This document shows positions 16,393-24,901 of a DNA stretch of 64,000 bases, piece after piece. The translations under genes were made by a program, and so were the position numbers. The notes under the pieces were generated by a model. The model saw only the letters and a list, made by a program, of their open reading frames with translations, ran no database searches and was not told the origin of the DNA. Positions within the stretch are counted from its first letter, which is position 1; each line of letters begins with the position of its first letter. Source of the stretch: a virus; the IMG/VR virus record IMGVR_UViG_3300027806_000035, positions 22,447 through 86,446 of that record, one strand, 5' to 3'.

Positions 16393-17411
16393 CAGATAAT
16401 CCTTGCCCCAAAAGCCATGGAGGCCGACGTGTTGGCGCCACTACCGTTCAGCCTGAGAAGAATTTCCCATTCTTCAACTCCAGCTGTTACCACGAAGGTA
16501 TCGCCAATCCCAAGTGTGTTATTCACGTATGTTGGAATAATCCCAAAATCTGATGGGAGCTGTGAATTGTTCATGTAAAAAGAGTAGGGGACTCCGGTTA
16601 CAATCGGATTGTAGTTGCTTGTGTAAGCCGGATTTCCAGAAGCTACCGCATTTGGTATGAGCAGGGAAAACGCTGTAGAGTTTCCACCTGCGTAAGTCAT
16701 GGGAATTGGCAGGCTGCTTACATAGTTTGTTGATCTTCCTGGGATTGAGTAGCTTGACACGCACGTACTGAAATCAGCCCCAGAGCTAGTCGTTCCAGCA
16801 ATAATTGATCCAGCTCCATAAGATCTTCTCAATGTAAACAATGAATTGAATGAGAGTGTTTGACTTGCGTTTGAGGTGGAGATTACTGGAGTAATGAAAT
16901 GCGAGAAAAACGTTTTATCAAGATCCATCCAGCTAGCCACCTGATGGCTTGGATGTGAGATAGTAAATACAATATTTTGCGTTGTGCTTTGCTTGAGCAC
17001 AAAGTAAGAATGCGTATTATTTACCTGAGATGTGTAACGCAAAAGTTCTGCGTTAGTTGCAGTGGACATGCTGCCAGAGTGCATCTGCCTTCCAGATGGA
17101 GAGCTGGTAGTATTCGAGAAAAAATCAAGCCATAGGGTTCCAGTCGGAACATTTGTTGAAGTATTCCATCCAGTTGTAACTTGAAACCAAAACCCAGCAG
17201 TTGTAAACTGGAACCAGTAGAAGCAGTCTCCGTAAACCTTTCCGGCTGAGTATGTAATTCTGAGAACTCTGTTTAGAGTGCTGCCAGACGTAAAGGCTGA
17301 GTGCCAGTCCGACATCAAACCAGCATCAATAAAGGCAGACCTGAACGCATCTGCAAGCTGTGTTGCAGTCCAAGTGGCCGTAAGTGAATAGGTCTGCTTG
17401 GTGACTGGCAT
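16392..17411 (-). CDS. Tail-tip structural protein, unknown
   Basis: The protein has 339 residues, is rich in Ser, Thr and Asn and has few charges, typical of beta-sandwich phage surface proteins. It begins with a helix (TATQLADAFRSAFIDAGLMSDW) followed by beta strands, and ends SASMAFGARII. It lies 2 bases after the gene at 17414 and overlaps the next gene by one base, so it belongs to one tail-tip translation unit. It may be an adhesin or fibre-base protein. Confidence 0.6.
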   Translation of the reverse strand: MPVTKQTYSLTATWTATQLADAFRSAFIDAGLMSDWHSAFTSGSTLNRVLRITYSAGKVYGDCFYWFQFTTAGFWFQVTTGWNTSTNVPTGTLWLDFFSNTTSSPSGRQMHSGSMSTATNAELLRYTSQVNNTHSYFVLKQSTTQNIVFTISHPSHQVASWMDLDKTFFSHFITPVISTSNASQTLSFNSLFTLRRSYGAGSIIAGTTSSGADFSTCVSSYSIPGRSTNYVSSLPIPMTYAGGNSTAFSLLIPNAVASGNPAYTSNYNPIVTGVPYSFYMNNSQLPSDFGIIPTYVNNTLGIGDTFVVTAGVEEWEILLRLNGSGANTSASMAFGARII

Positions 17412-17413
17412 GA

Positions 17414-18784
17414 TCAGCTGTTGAAGGAAAGAATTGAGAACTGAAGGGCCAGCGCCCTGGTCACTGTATCAGTATTCTGAACCCTGAGGTACACAAGGCC
17501 AGCTGTCGGCTGAACGAGTGGGACTGGCGAGAGTCGGATGGTTTGTGGTGTCGCCGTGGTTACAAGTTCTGCGTAATACTCGCTACCAGCTAACGGCAGT
17601 GTGCCGCCTGGATTTGTTCTTGCATCAGCGGCGCGTGCAGCACTGGTCCCGTACACTCTAATCCAAGCTGGAGTGGATGCAGTAAGGCTCAGCAGCTGAA
17701 ACAGGCTGTTGCTTGACAGCGTGAAGTCTGCGCTGGCGCCAGCTGCAAGCGATCCTGTCGTATGCGTAAGCGTACCCGCTGAAACACCGGTTCCAGGCGG
17801 CTGAGCCCACGTACCATCGGCCCTCAGATAGTTTGATGTTCCGCCACCGCTTGCGGGTGCAAGACCGGCATCGCCACTGGAAACAAGTGGGAGTGTCGCA
17901 TCATTGCCGGTGCTGCTCTGAAGTAGCCTGATTGACGGTGTATATGACAGATCAGTAGAAGATTGCGGAGGCGCCGCCCATGTGCCATCTGCTCTCAGGA
18001 AATTGGTAGTGCCACCACCAGAAGACGGTGCAAGGCCGGGGTCAGCGCTAGATACAAGCGGCAGCGTAACATCATCGCCAGTGCTACTTGCAAGCAGCCT
18101 TGTTGACGGCGTATAGGCAAGGTTTGTTGGAACATTCGGCTGTGCGCCAACTTCAATGTTGTCCAGCTTCAACTTATCGTTCTTCGACATCCCGCCATCG
18201 GCCGTCTGGGTGGCCATGGGCAGGGAGAGCACCGGATTGGTGCCCCCGGTCGAGCTGAGGGGTGCTTCGGCGCTGACGCTGGTGACGTACTGGGTCGGCT
18301 GGACCGTGCCGCCTCCAGGGCCTCCTGGCGTTGGCAGAGGGGCCGGCAGGATCGGCGTGGTCGATGAACCGGTGGAGTCCGGCATGAGCCGAGCCGCCAG
18401 CTCCATCGACATATTTGATACTTCTGCGCCACCCTCCACGCGATTGATACGTGGTGGGGAGTCTTCAATAAAGTACCAGAGAAGCCCAGGATAGGCCGAG
18501 CCATCAAGAAACAGCCTCAGGTCATCACCAGCACCACGAAAAAAGCTTTCGTAAAAGGCAATCGGCGCAAGTCCCCTTGAGTTGATGCAGGTGAGCAGCA
18601 CCTGGGCGCACAGATAGTTCGAGATATTCCTGAATTCAACTGTAAGCCTGCCATCGTATTGACGATTGCCAAACTTGCGTCTTGACGAAACGCCGCCAAG
18701 ACTTGTATCGGACCCCACCGGAAAGCGCGGGGCCACAAAATCCATTGACGAAGGGGTGATGTCTGGGAACTGTACGAAGTTCAT
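17414..18784 (-). CDS. Minor tail protein with duplicated fibre module
   Basis: The protein has 456 residues. The N-terminal 135 residues (FPDITPSSMDFVAPRFPV and AFYESFFRG) form a compact domain of the sort that docks to a tail tip. The middle carries two direct copies of a ~57-residue module (YTPSTRLLASSTGDDVTLPL ... GGGTTNFLRADGTW; then YTPSIRLLQSSTGNDATLPL ... GGGTSNYLRADGTW) near 225-340. The C-terminal domain is a beta-rich binding domain (SLTASTPAWIRVYGTSAARA). The same module occurs once in the fibre at 6706, so these proteins exchange or share parts. Confidence 0.75.
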   Translation of the reverse strand: MNFVQFPDITPSSMDFVAPRFPVGSDTSLGGVSSRRKFGNRQYDGRLTVEFRNISNYLCAQVLLTCINSRGLAPIAFYESFFRGAGDDLRLFLDGSAYPGLLWYFIEDSPPRINRVEGGAEVSNMSMELAARLMPDSTGSSTTPILPAPLPTPGGPGGGTVQPTQYVTSVSAEAPLSSTGGTNPVLSLPMATQTADGGMSKNDKLKLDNIEVGAQPNVPTNLAYTPSTRLLASSTGDDVTLPLVSSADPGLAPSSGGGTTNFLRADGTWAAPPQSSTDLSYTPSIRLLQSSTGNDATLPLVSSGDAGLAPASGGGTSNYLRADGTWAQPPGTGVSAGTLTHTTGSLAAGASADFTLSSNSLFQLLSLTASTPAWIRVYGTSAARAADARTNPGGTLPLAGSEYYAELVTTATPQTIRLSPVPLVQPTAGLVYLRVQNTDTVTRALALQFSILSFNS

Positions 18785-21700
18785 TTTTCAATCACCCAGT
18801 TTTCGTCAGTGGACAGCCCTCCCCAATTCTGGGACAAGATCAGCCTGCCATTTTCATCAGTCGGAGTCTCAATGGCATTTGCGATGAATCCGCTGTTTTC
18901 GGCCGGATCAATGTCCAGAATTCTGTAGGTCTTGTAGTCGGAGCCGGATTCCTTGATCACGAAAATGATGCCAGATGGTGAAGCCGTGCCATCTTCGTTG
19001 ATCGTCAACTCAGATTCCGTGACCTCGCTTTCAAGGATGCCATCCCAGATCATCGCCTGATAAGTTCCAGGCTCAATGTCGGTGACGGAAATCACAAGGC
19101 CATCGCTCTTAACGATGCCAGTCTTGTATTCATTGAAGAATGTCACTTCAACAGGGACTTGCACATAGTCGCCTGGCTTGATTGGTGCGAGCAGCGAGTC
19201 CTGCGTCAACTCCATTGTAATGCCATGTGTTGAAAGCCTGCGAATACGGGCCTTCATCTTCAGATAGTCAATCAGGTGCTTCTCGTTTGTCGCAAAATCT
19301 GATAGATCAAACGACTGGATCGGATCATCCTCCGACGAAAGCGCACCAGCTTCGCGCAACAGAATCTCGCGCTCAACAGGGAAGATCCCAGGATTCGTGA
19401 TCGTGCTCAGTTTCCGCTCTTCCCGCCAGCGACCAGAAACCTTGATCGACCTACGAGACTCTTCGTCAATCGCCGAGAATGAGAAGCTGCGCATTTGCAG
19501 CAGGCCGAATACACCCTTGATGTCAACGGGTGCGTTCCAGTTGGTTCGGTCACCCTCCACGTACGGGAACATGGGACGCAGCACGTAACGCCCATCAATC
19601 TCCATGAAATACAGCAGGTGCTCTTCCGCTTTCTTGGCTACCCATTCCTTGATATTCGTCGGGAGATAGACGAGATCACAGAAATACCTGTTGTCGTAGC
19701 ACCACTGAGCTGATTCACGGAAGCTATCAATGTCAATCTGCTCATCGCTGACCTGATCGCCGGTTCCGTAGACCGGATTGGTGAACAGCTCAAGAGCGAT
19801 GTCGGGGAACAGGTGCGTCGGCCCCGGCGTCATGTCATTCAGGAGTCTGCGAGCCTCTGGATAGCCAGCGTTCGCATAGCCAGAGAGCTGCCCCAGCTGC
19901 TGGAATGTGTTTCCAGGGAGGAGGTTCAGGCCGACAATGCCCATGTCCGGGTAGAGCGGCAGCGTCTCGTTCTGAACGATCTCGGTCACGGAGACGATTT
20001 CATGCTCCGGTCCGCCCTCAGCCGTTGAAGAAACCTCAGGGAATACGAATGTTTCAGCTAGCGCGCCAAATTCATCGACGAACTGCACGCCATCAGTGTA
20101 TCCATAGCCAAGGTTCCCGTATCCCTGCGCCTGGTCCTTGTGGACGGCTGGCAGCCGGAACGGATCATCGCCATCGTTGACAACGCCAACGTCACTGCCG
20201 TTACCCTCTTTTCCATAAACCTGCAGCACAACTGATTCGTGCGCTCTGGTGATCAGATTTCCATTCGCCTGCCGCTTATCTTCGATCAGGACGTAGGCGC
20301 CAGAAGCGTTACCAGATCTGATCTCCCAGCCAGAAAGCGGCTCAAACTCAATTTCCCACTGTTCAACGGTTGGGAACTGGAGTCTGACCGTATTGAACTG
20401 ACTTTGTTGATTGATTCCACGAATGCAATAGCACTCGGGAAAGGTGATCCATTCTCCAGTGCTGCTGCTTGGTCTGACGCGAATCCTGAAGAACGAGTAC
20501 CGCATCTGAGCGGTCGTTACCGTTCCAGACGTATAGTTGAATTGCTTGAGCGTTGATCCCTTGGAGATCGTGTCGCCCCTGTAGTCAAGACATGCCTTGT
20601 TATCTGCAGCTCCGTAGGAAATAGTGTCCCTGAAGTTGCACAGATTGTTGATCCTGATGCCAAGAGTGCTCCTGATGATGATTTCAATCAGGCGCGTCGG
20701 CCTTGTGGTCGTGATTGTTGCAATTGAAACCCTGAACAGGTGCGGGAAATTTGTTGCCGTGTAGCGGTCAATGTTGCTGCCAACGTTCGCATTGACACGG
20801 AGGTCGGAAATAGTCGTCAGATCAATGACGCCGGGTCTGACAACGGTGAACGTGGCTTCAATGCTTTGACCTGGGCGCGGATCTTGTGAGCCAGGATCAG
20901 AGAAGTTTGCCTCGCTAGTGAAGACCTCGCCTTCGGGGCTGCGCCCGGTGCATACGACAAGAGCCGTGCCGAACTTGTAAAGAGAGCCGATCTGAATTGC
21001 GTCGTCCCACTGCTCTTGCTTTCCGGCGATGGCGGAAGCGATGTCAGCGGCTGGCTCGCTGTAAAGCTCACCCTTATTTAGCGTTGCTTGAACCGTTTCC
21101 CTTGAATCAGCGGTTGATTCAACAACGTAAATAGTTGAGGCTGAACTGTAATTGCCGGAGAATGTCTGGTTGATGAAGTCGACATCGTAGTTTGCTTCAA
21201 CGTCGGTTTCCTGTTGAACGTTGACGCGGTAGTAAGTTGACGGCTCTTCGTCATCGTCAACTGCCCCATTCACGAATGTAATCTTGAATCTTGAATACAG
21301 CAGCGCCTTCTTCTGATCGTTCGTCAGCCCGGAAGCGTTGTACTGAAGTCGCGTACTGAGTGTTACGCGCTTGCCGGACTGCTGGGTGACGGTGACGATT
21401 GGATTCGGTACGACCTGATCACCCGAGTCAAGCCATTGGATACCAGCTTCAAGAGCCGAGAGGCTTCCACTGAAAGCGGTGGATCTAAGTCCAGTGGTTG
21501 AATTGGTTGATCTGTATTCATTTACGGTTGTCCCACTCCCACCAATTCGCTCAACCTCAACATTGACATCCCATGCTTGAGCATTGAACGCTTTGCTGAA
21601 GTCAGTTTCAACATCGCTGCTCTTGTCAAGAACGTATGTCAGTGTGTTGCCGATCGCGCTTGCGTCGCCAGAGATGAAACCAGATCGAGTTGAGTAGACT

Positions 21701-22617
21701 GCGCGTGTTTTGTCACGTTGCGCCGCTGCTACATCATCAATCTGACAAACAACCTTAGCATCGCCATCATCACCCTTTGGAATGAGTTGAGCTTGGTACT
21801 GAGCCCTGATGACAGGATTTATACGATAAGCGAGATTGTTGCCGATTGGAGAATAAACGCCAAAAGCAGCATTTGAACTGGGTCTGACGACAGAACAGAA
21901 GTCACCAGCCCATGCTCTGTCAATAGAGCGAGCTGCAAAAACATCGTCGCCACCCTGATTCTCAGCATTCCCCGGATCCAGATTTGCAAGTCTGCCGGCA
22001 ATTCTGTCCTCAGACGTGATTCTGCCGCCATCCGGCCTGAAGTAGATGACGTACGAGGATCCTAATTCTGTTCCTGGTCCAATGTTATACGCATTCAGAA
22101 GATTATTGCCCAGAGCAAAACCATTAGGGTCAAGTTCAGCAATTCCGCCATCGCCAGCAAGGAAAACAGCACGGAGTAGTTGCTGACCATTGCTTGTTTG
22201 CAGCTGACTCCACAGTAGATCCATGTTGACGCGGATGCCACCGTAGGTTTCGCCGTCAATCACCTCCTTCAGAGCGAAAACCATCGGCATCGGCTGGCCG
22301 ATCGCTGCCGGCTGCTGCAGCGAATCGAAGCCCTCCCGAGGGGCGTAGCGGCGCACATCGCTGACCGTCTTGCCCAGGCGCTCGCTGCTCTGGATCCGGG
22401 CTGGCTCCACCTCCCCAGGCCGGAAGAACTGGGCGATGATCGTCAGCCCCACGGAGATCGCCGAGGCGACCAGGGAGATCACAGCCAGCGTTCCCAGGGG
22501 CTCGCCGGCCACAACGGCTGGTCGAGGCCCTTTGGCAGCCCTCTTGGCAGCCTCTGCGTAGAACCGCTTCACCTCCTCCGGCCGGATCCCCAAGATGCGA
22601 CCGAGGCGATAGTGCAT
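18781..22617 (-). CDS. Tail tip attachment / central fibre protein (J-like)
   Basis: The protein has 1278 residues from the ATG at 22617. A longer frame would start at 22695 but would overlap the hydrolase gene by 61 bases and add 26 residues of out-of-frame character, so the short start is preferred. Near the N terminus is a hydrophobic segment (LAVISLVASAISVGLTIIAQFF). Regions with ERLGKTVSDVRRYAPREGFDSL and YFRPDGGR follow. Then comes a hub-type module with LFPDIALELFTNPVYGTGD near 970-990 and ICDLVYLPTN-like sequence, as in gpJ proteins. It is the largest tail-tip protein and follows the NlpC/P60-like and L-like genes, the same order as lambda K-I-J. It probably forms the tail tip and contacts the host. 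Confidence 0.8.
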   Translation of the reverse strand: MHYRLGRILGIRPEEVKRFYAEAAKRAAKGPRPAVVAGEPLGTLAVISLVASAISVGLTIIAQFFRPGEVEPARIQSSERLGKTVSDVRRYAPREGFDSLQQPAAIGQPMPMVFALKEVIDGETYGGIRVNMDLLWSQLQTSNGQQLLRAVFLAGDGGIAELDPNGFALGNNLLNAYNIGPGTELGSSYVIYFRPDGGRITSEDRIAGRLANLDPGNAENQGGDDVFAARSIDRAWAGDFCSVVRPSSNAAFGVYSPIGNNLAYRINPVIRAQYQAQLIPKGDDGDAKVVCQIDDVAAAQRDKTRAVYSTRSGFISGDASAIGNTLTYVLDKSSDVETDFSKAFNAQAWDVNVEVERIGGSGTTVNEYRSTNSTTGLRSTAFSGSLSALEAGIQWLDSGDQVVPNPIVTVTQQSGKRVTLSTRLQYNASGLTNDQKKALLYSRFKITFVNGAVDDDEEPSTYYRVNVQQETDVEANYDVDFINQTFSGNYSSASTIYVVESTADSRETVQATLNKGELYSEPAADIASAIAGKQEQWDDAIQIGSLYKFGTALVVCTGRSPEGEVFTSEANFSDPGSQDPRPGQSIEATFTVVRPGVIDLTTISDLRVNANVGSNIDRYTATNFPHLFRVSIATITTTRPTRLIEIIIRSTLGIRINNLCNFRDTISYGAADNKACLDYRGDTISKGSTLKQFNYTSGTVTTAQMRYSFFRIRVRPSSSTGEWITFPECYCIRGINQQSQFNTVRLQFPTVEQWEIEFEPLSGWEIRSGNASGAYVLIEDKRQANGNLITRAHESVVLQVYGKEGNGSDVGVVNDGDDPFRLPAVHKDQAQGYGNLGYGYTDGVQFVDEFGALAETFVFPEVSSTAEGGPEHEIVSVTEIVQNETLPLYPDMGIVGLNLLPGNTFQQLGQLSGYANAGYPEARRLLNDMTPGPTHLFPDIALELFTNPVYGTGDQVSDEQIDIDSFRESAQWCYDNRYFCDLVYLPTNIKEWVAKKAEEHLLYFMEIDGRYVLRPMFPYVEGDRTNWNAPVDIKGVFGLLQMRSFSFSAIDEESRRSIKVSGRWREERKLSTITNPGIFPVEREILLREAGALSSEDDPIQSFDLSDFATNEKHLIDYLKMKARIRRLSTHGITMELTQDSLLAPIKPGDYVQVPVEVTFFNEYKTGIVKSDGLVISVTDIEPGTYQAMIWDGILESEVTESELTINEDGTASPSGIIFVIKESGSDYKTYRILDIDPAENSGFIANAIETPTDENGRLILSQNWGGLSTDENWVIEK

Positions 22618-22634
22618 CGGCAGGAGATGAGGCT

Positions 22635-23042
22635 TCACTTTACAAAACGGCGAAAGTTGAACTTTGGCAGTCCGGGAGTTGTAAGAGGAAGCCAAACAAC
22701 ACCTTTCCTTGTGTGAATTGTAACGACACCAAGATTGCCGCTATTTTCAAGTACCGTAGAGATCCCGAGCTTTGGGTGTCCGCCGGCTCCCCTGTTCCGC
22801 GTCATTGCTACACAGCCCTGCTCAACAACATCAGTTGGACAGGTGTGATGATTCCAAGCCGTCTCCAGTGAACCCCAGAGTCCAGCAGCGGCCATGTCCA
22901 TCCAACGAGGATCAATCTCTGGCCTGTAGATTCCGGCTTCATCGAGAAGGGTGAAACAGAGGAGCAAGCAATCTGCGGCTTTTCCTTCTTTCGGGTCAGC
23001 CCAGAACTCATGCTTCAGTCCAAGATACTGATGAAGGCTCAT
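22635..23042 (-). CDS. NlpC/P60-like tail-tip peptidoglycan hydrolase
   Basis: This 135-residue protein includes GKAADCLLLCFTLLDEAGI near 19-37, which places a Cys in the 'G-x-x-D-C-x-x-L' context of NlpC/P60 catalytic cysteines. GHPKLGIST and LGVVTIHTRKGVVWLPL follow; these would hold the later catalytic His region and the closing strands. The protein is short for the family. It corresponds by position to the C-terminal domain of lambda gpK and should help the tail cross the cell wall. It overlaps the L-like gene by four bases (ATGA). Confidence 0.65.
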   Translation of the reverse strand: MSLHQYLGLKHEFWADPKEGKAADCLLLCFTLLDEAGIYRPEIDPRWMDMAAAGLWGSLETAWNHHTCPTDVVEQGCVAMTRNRGAGGHPKLGISTVLENSGNLGVVTIHTRKGVVWLPLTTPGLPKFNFRRFVK

Positions 23043-23527
23043 ACGGAAATGGTTCCAGATGTTGGCAGCGCTCCCACAAGCGACTGTGAAAGCGGTCTAC
23101 CACCAACTGTAGCGTTGACAGTATCAAGTGGACTGGCAAGCTGAAGAACAGATTGACCCGGCCTGCCCATCTCAACCGCACCCTCAACCCTGCAGGACCA
23201 CAGCATCTTGGTCAGCTGCGTAAGTTCTTGATCGGTTTCAGTGTCAATCTCTACTGAAGTTACCTCAACCAGCCACTTACTGGAGTCCGCTTGCCAGAAG
23301 ATGTTTTGGACAAGGGTGTTGGCTGGACATACGATCGCACCCCTGCTGCGTTCTCCGCCCTGCTTGCCGCCACCACCAGAAACGCCAAGAGGGGCAAAGT
23401 CGTAATCAACTCCACCGTAAGTGCGCGTTTCGTTAATGAAATAGTTTTGGTACGCATAGGGGAGGTAGCCCCCTCCCCCGCGTTCCTTGAAGCGGATGTA
23501 GCTGACAATTGCGAATTCCCCTTTCAC
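23039..23527 (-). CDS. Minor tail protein (L-like)
   Basis: This 162-residue protein starts with GTG at 23527. The features that resemble L-type minor tail proteins are a YDFAPLGVSGGG segment, a core with WLVEVTSVEID, and a C terminus (LQLASPLDTVNATVGGRPLS then LVGALPTSG) that matches the 'LqlasPlDav.a.vp.R.lt...vG.lP' ending of that family. In the uninterrupted arrangement the tape measure would stop 4 bases upstream of this GTG. Now the TnpB element lies in between. Confidence 0.7.
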   Translation of the reverse strand: MKGEFAIVSYIRFKERGGGGYLPYAYQNYFINETRTYGGVDYDFAPLGVSGGGGKQGGERSRGAIVCPANTLVQNIFWQADSSKWLVEVTSVEIDTETDQELTQLTKMLWSCRVEGAVEMGRPGQSVLQLASPLDTVNATVGGRPLSQSLVGALPTSGTISV

Positions 23528-23531
23528 TGAA

Positions 23532-23564
23532 TCAGAGCCCCAGGCGCTTACGTGTCTTCATGCT
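23532..23564 (-). repeat. Original 3' end of the tape-measure gene, now separated from it by the TnpB element
   Basis: Read on the minus strand, this stretch encodes SMKTRKRLGL and a TGA stop. It is the same ten residues that end the present tape measure at 24905-24934. The first nine bases (Ser-Met-Lys) are identical. All seven later sense codons and the stop differ, with ten substitutions in the last 24 bases, all of them synonymous or stop-for-stop. The TGA lies 4 bases before the GTG of the next tail gene, which is normal operon spacing, so this copy is most likely the ancestral gene end. Confidence 0.85.
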
Positions 23565-23720
23565 TTGACTTCCAGCCACCATACAGATGGTAGCCTCCTT
23601 CTACGCTGTGCATGGGAATGCCTCAGCGATCGGGTGGGTTGACGCTTCACAGCCTGCCGCCACCGAAAGGGTGGACTGATGCACGGCTCCACGCCCGTTT
23701 TGACTCTCCGCCAGTCCGGC
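23565..23720 (-). ncRNA. Predicted omega RNA (guide RNA) of the TnpB element
   Basis: TnpB proteins use an RNA made from the 3' part of their own gene and the right end of the element, with the guide taken from the flanking DNA. Here the scaffold would end with the hairpin at 23575-23594 and TCAA. The guide would begin at 23564 and read leftward into the ancestral tape-measure end. The 5' boundary at about 23720 is an estimate. Confidence 0.5.
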
Positions 23721-24809
23721 GGCGAGGATGTTCAAAGCAGCGTTGATGTCGCGGTCGTGAACCGTTCCGCAACTCGGGCACTGCCACTCCCGAATCGACA
23801 GCTCTTTCTTGCCGTCGTGATGGCCGCAAGCTGAGCAGACCTGACTGGTAGGGAGCCATCGGTTGATGACAACCACCTGCCTGCCATATTGCTCAGCCTT
23901 GGACTCCAGCAGAGCCCTGAACTGCCGCCAACCCGCATCGGCAATCGAGCGGGCCAGCTTCTTGTTCTTCAGCATCCCCGAAACGTTCAGGTCTTCCAGC
24001 ACCACCGTTTGGTTTTCACGGATGATGCGGGTCGAGAGCTGATGCAGGAAGTCGAGGCGCCGATCAGCAGCCTTGGCGTGCAGCTTGGCTACCCTGCGTC
24101 TAGCGAAAGCCAGACGGTTAGAGCCCTTTTCCTTGTGCTTCAGGTTGCGCTGCAGCCGCCGCAGCCGCTTAAGCGCCGAGCGCAGAAACCTCGGCGGAGC
24201 AATCTTTTTGCCATCTGAGGTAACGGCGAGGGATGTCAAGCCCAAGTCTATGCCAATCACTTTGCCGTTTTTCGGCATTTGACTTGGCTCGACTTCTACA
24301 ACAAAGCTTGCGAAATAACGTCCGCTGGAATCACGAATAATTGTGACACTGGTTGGCGATGACGGCAGTGAGCGACTCCAAATAATTGGCACTGAACCAA
24401 TTTTTGCAAGAATCAAACGATTATTTTTTACGCGAAATGCATTGGATGTAAAACGAGCTGACTGGGTGCCGCACTTTTTCTTGAAGCGCGGCGGGCCAAC
24501 CCCACTGCCCCTGCGCTTTCCTTTTAGGCTATTCCACCAATTACGATAGGCTCTGTCAAGGTCGCGCACAGACTGCTGAAGTATCGTATTACTTGGTTCG
24601 GCAAGCCACTTTCTTTCAGGAGTCTGCTTCGCTTGAGTAATGCAAAGCTTGGCTAAAATTGGATAGGTAACTTTTTGACCAGCACTGTATAGCTCGCGGC
24701 TTTTGGCTAGAGCGTCATTCCATACAACGCGAGCGCAGCCAAAGGCCTTGCCGATCGCACCTATTTGGTGCGGGTGTGGATACAGGCGAAACCGGTAGCG
24801 TCGCTTCAT
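23601..24809 (-). CDS. tnpB: TnpB, RNA-guided nuclease of the IS200/IS605 group
   Basis: This is a full-length 402-residue TnpB. The N-terminal domain ([15 protein letters not shown] ... [10 protein letters not shown]) is typical. The RuvC-like catalytic residues are all present: Asp188 in [13 protein letters not shown], Glu272 in [11 protein letters not shown] and Asp354 in [12 protein letters not shown]. The zinc ribbon (CSACG at 325-329 and CPSCG at 344-348) is intact, so the nuclease should be active. A TATAAT box ends 6 bases before the ATG, so the message may be leaderless. TnpB cuts DNA next to a target-adjacent motif when it matches its guide, and helps the element persist. It is out of place among tail genes and is the only transposon-type gene in the window. 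Confidence 0.95.
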   Translation of the reverse strand: MKRRYRFRLYPHPHQIGAIGKAFGCARVVWNDALAKSRELYSAGQKVTYPILAKLCITQAKQTPERKWLAEPSNTILQQSVRDLDRAYRNWWNSLKGKRRGSGVGPPRFKKKCGTQSARFTSNAFRVKNNRLILAKIGSVPIIWSRSLPSSPTSVTIIRDSSGRYFASFVVEVEPSQMPKNGKVIGIDLGLTSLAVTSDGKKIAPPRFLRSALKRLRRLQRNLKHKEKGSNRLAFARRRVAKLHAKAADRRLDFLHQLSTRIIRENQTVVLEDLNVSGMLKNKKLARSIADAGWRQFRALLESKAEQYGRQVVVINRWLPTSQVCSACGHHDGKKELSIREWQCPSCGTVHDRDINAALNILAAGLAESQNGRGAVHQSTLSVAAGCEASTHPIAEAFPCTA

Positions 24810-24815
24810 CAGTCA

Positions 24816-24821
24816 ATTATA
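24816..24821 (-). promoter_or_regulatory. -10 box for tnpB
   Basis: A perfect TATAAT on the minus strand ends 6 bases before the tnpB ATG. The expected transcription start falls at or next to the start codon, suggesting a leaderless transcript. No convincing -35 box is seen. Confidence 0.5.
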
Positions 24822-24901
24822 CCACGCGGGGCCACTCCTACCCACCCCCGGCTTCCCGTCGCCTTGGCGTATGGTCGCTTAATTGCCCGACAAGTATATA
24901 A

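Noticed and set aside
18781-22695. Longer start of the tail-tip protein at 22695
   Set aside because: It would overlap the hydrolase gene by 61 bases in another frame; the ATG at 22617 needs no overlap.
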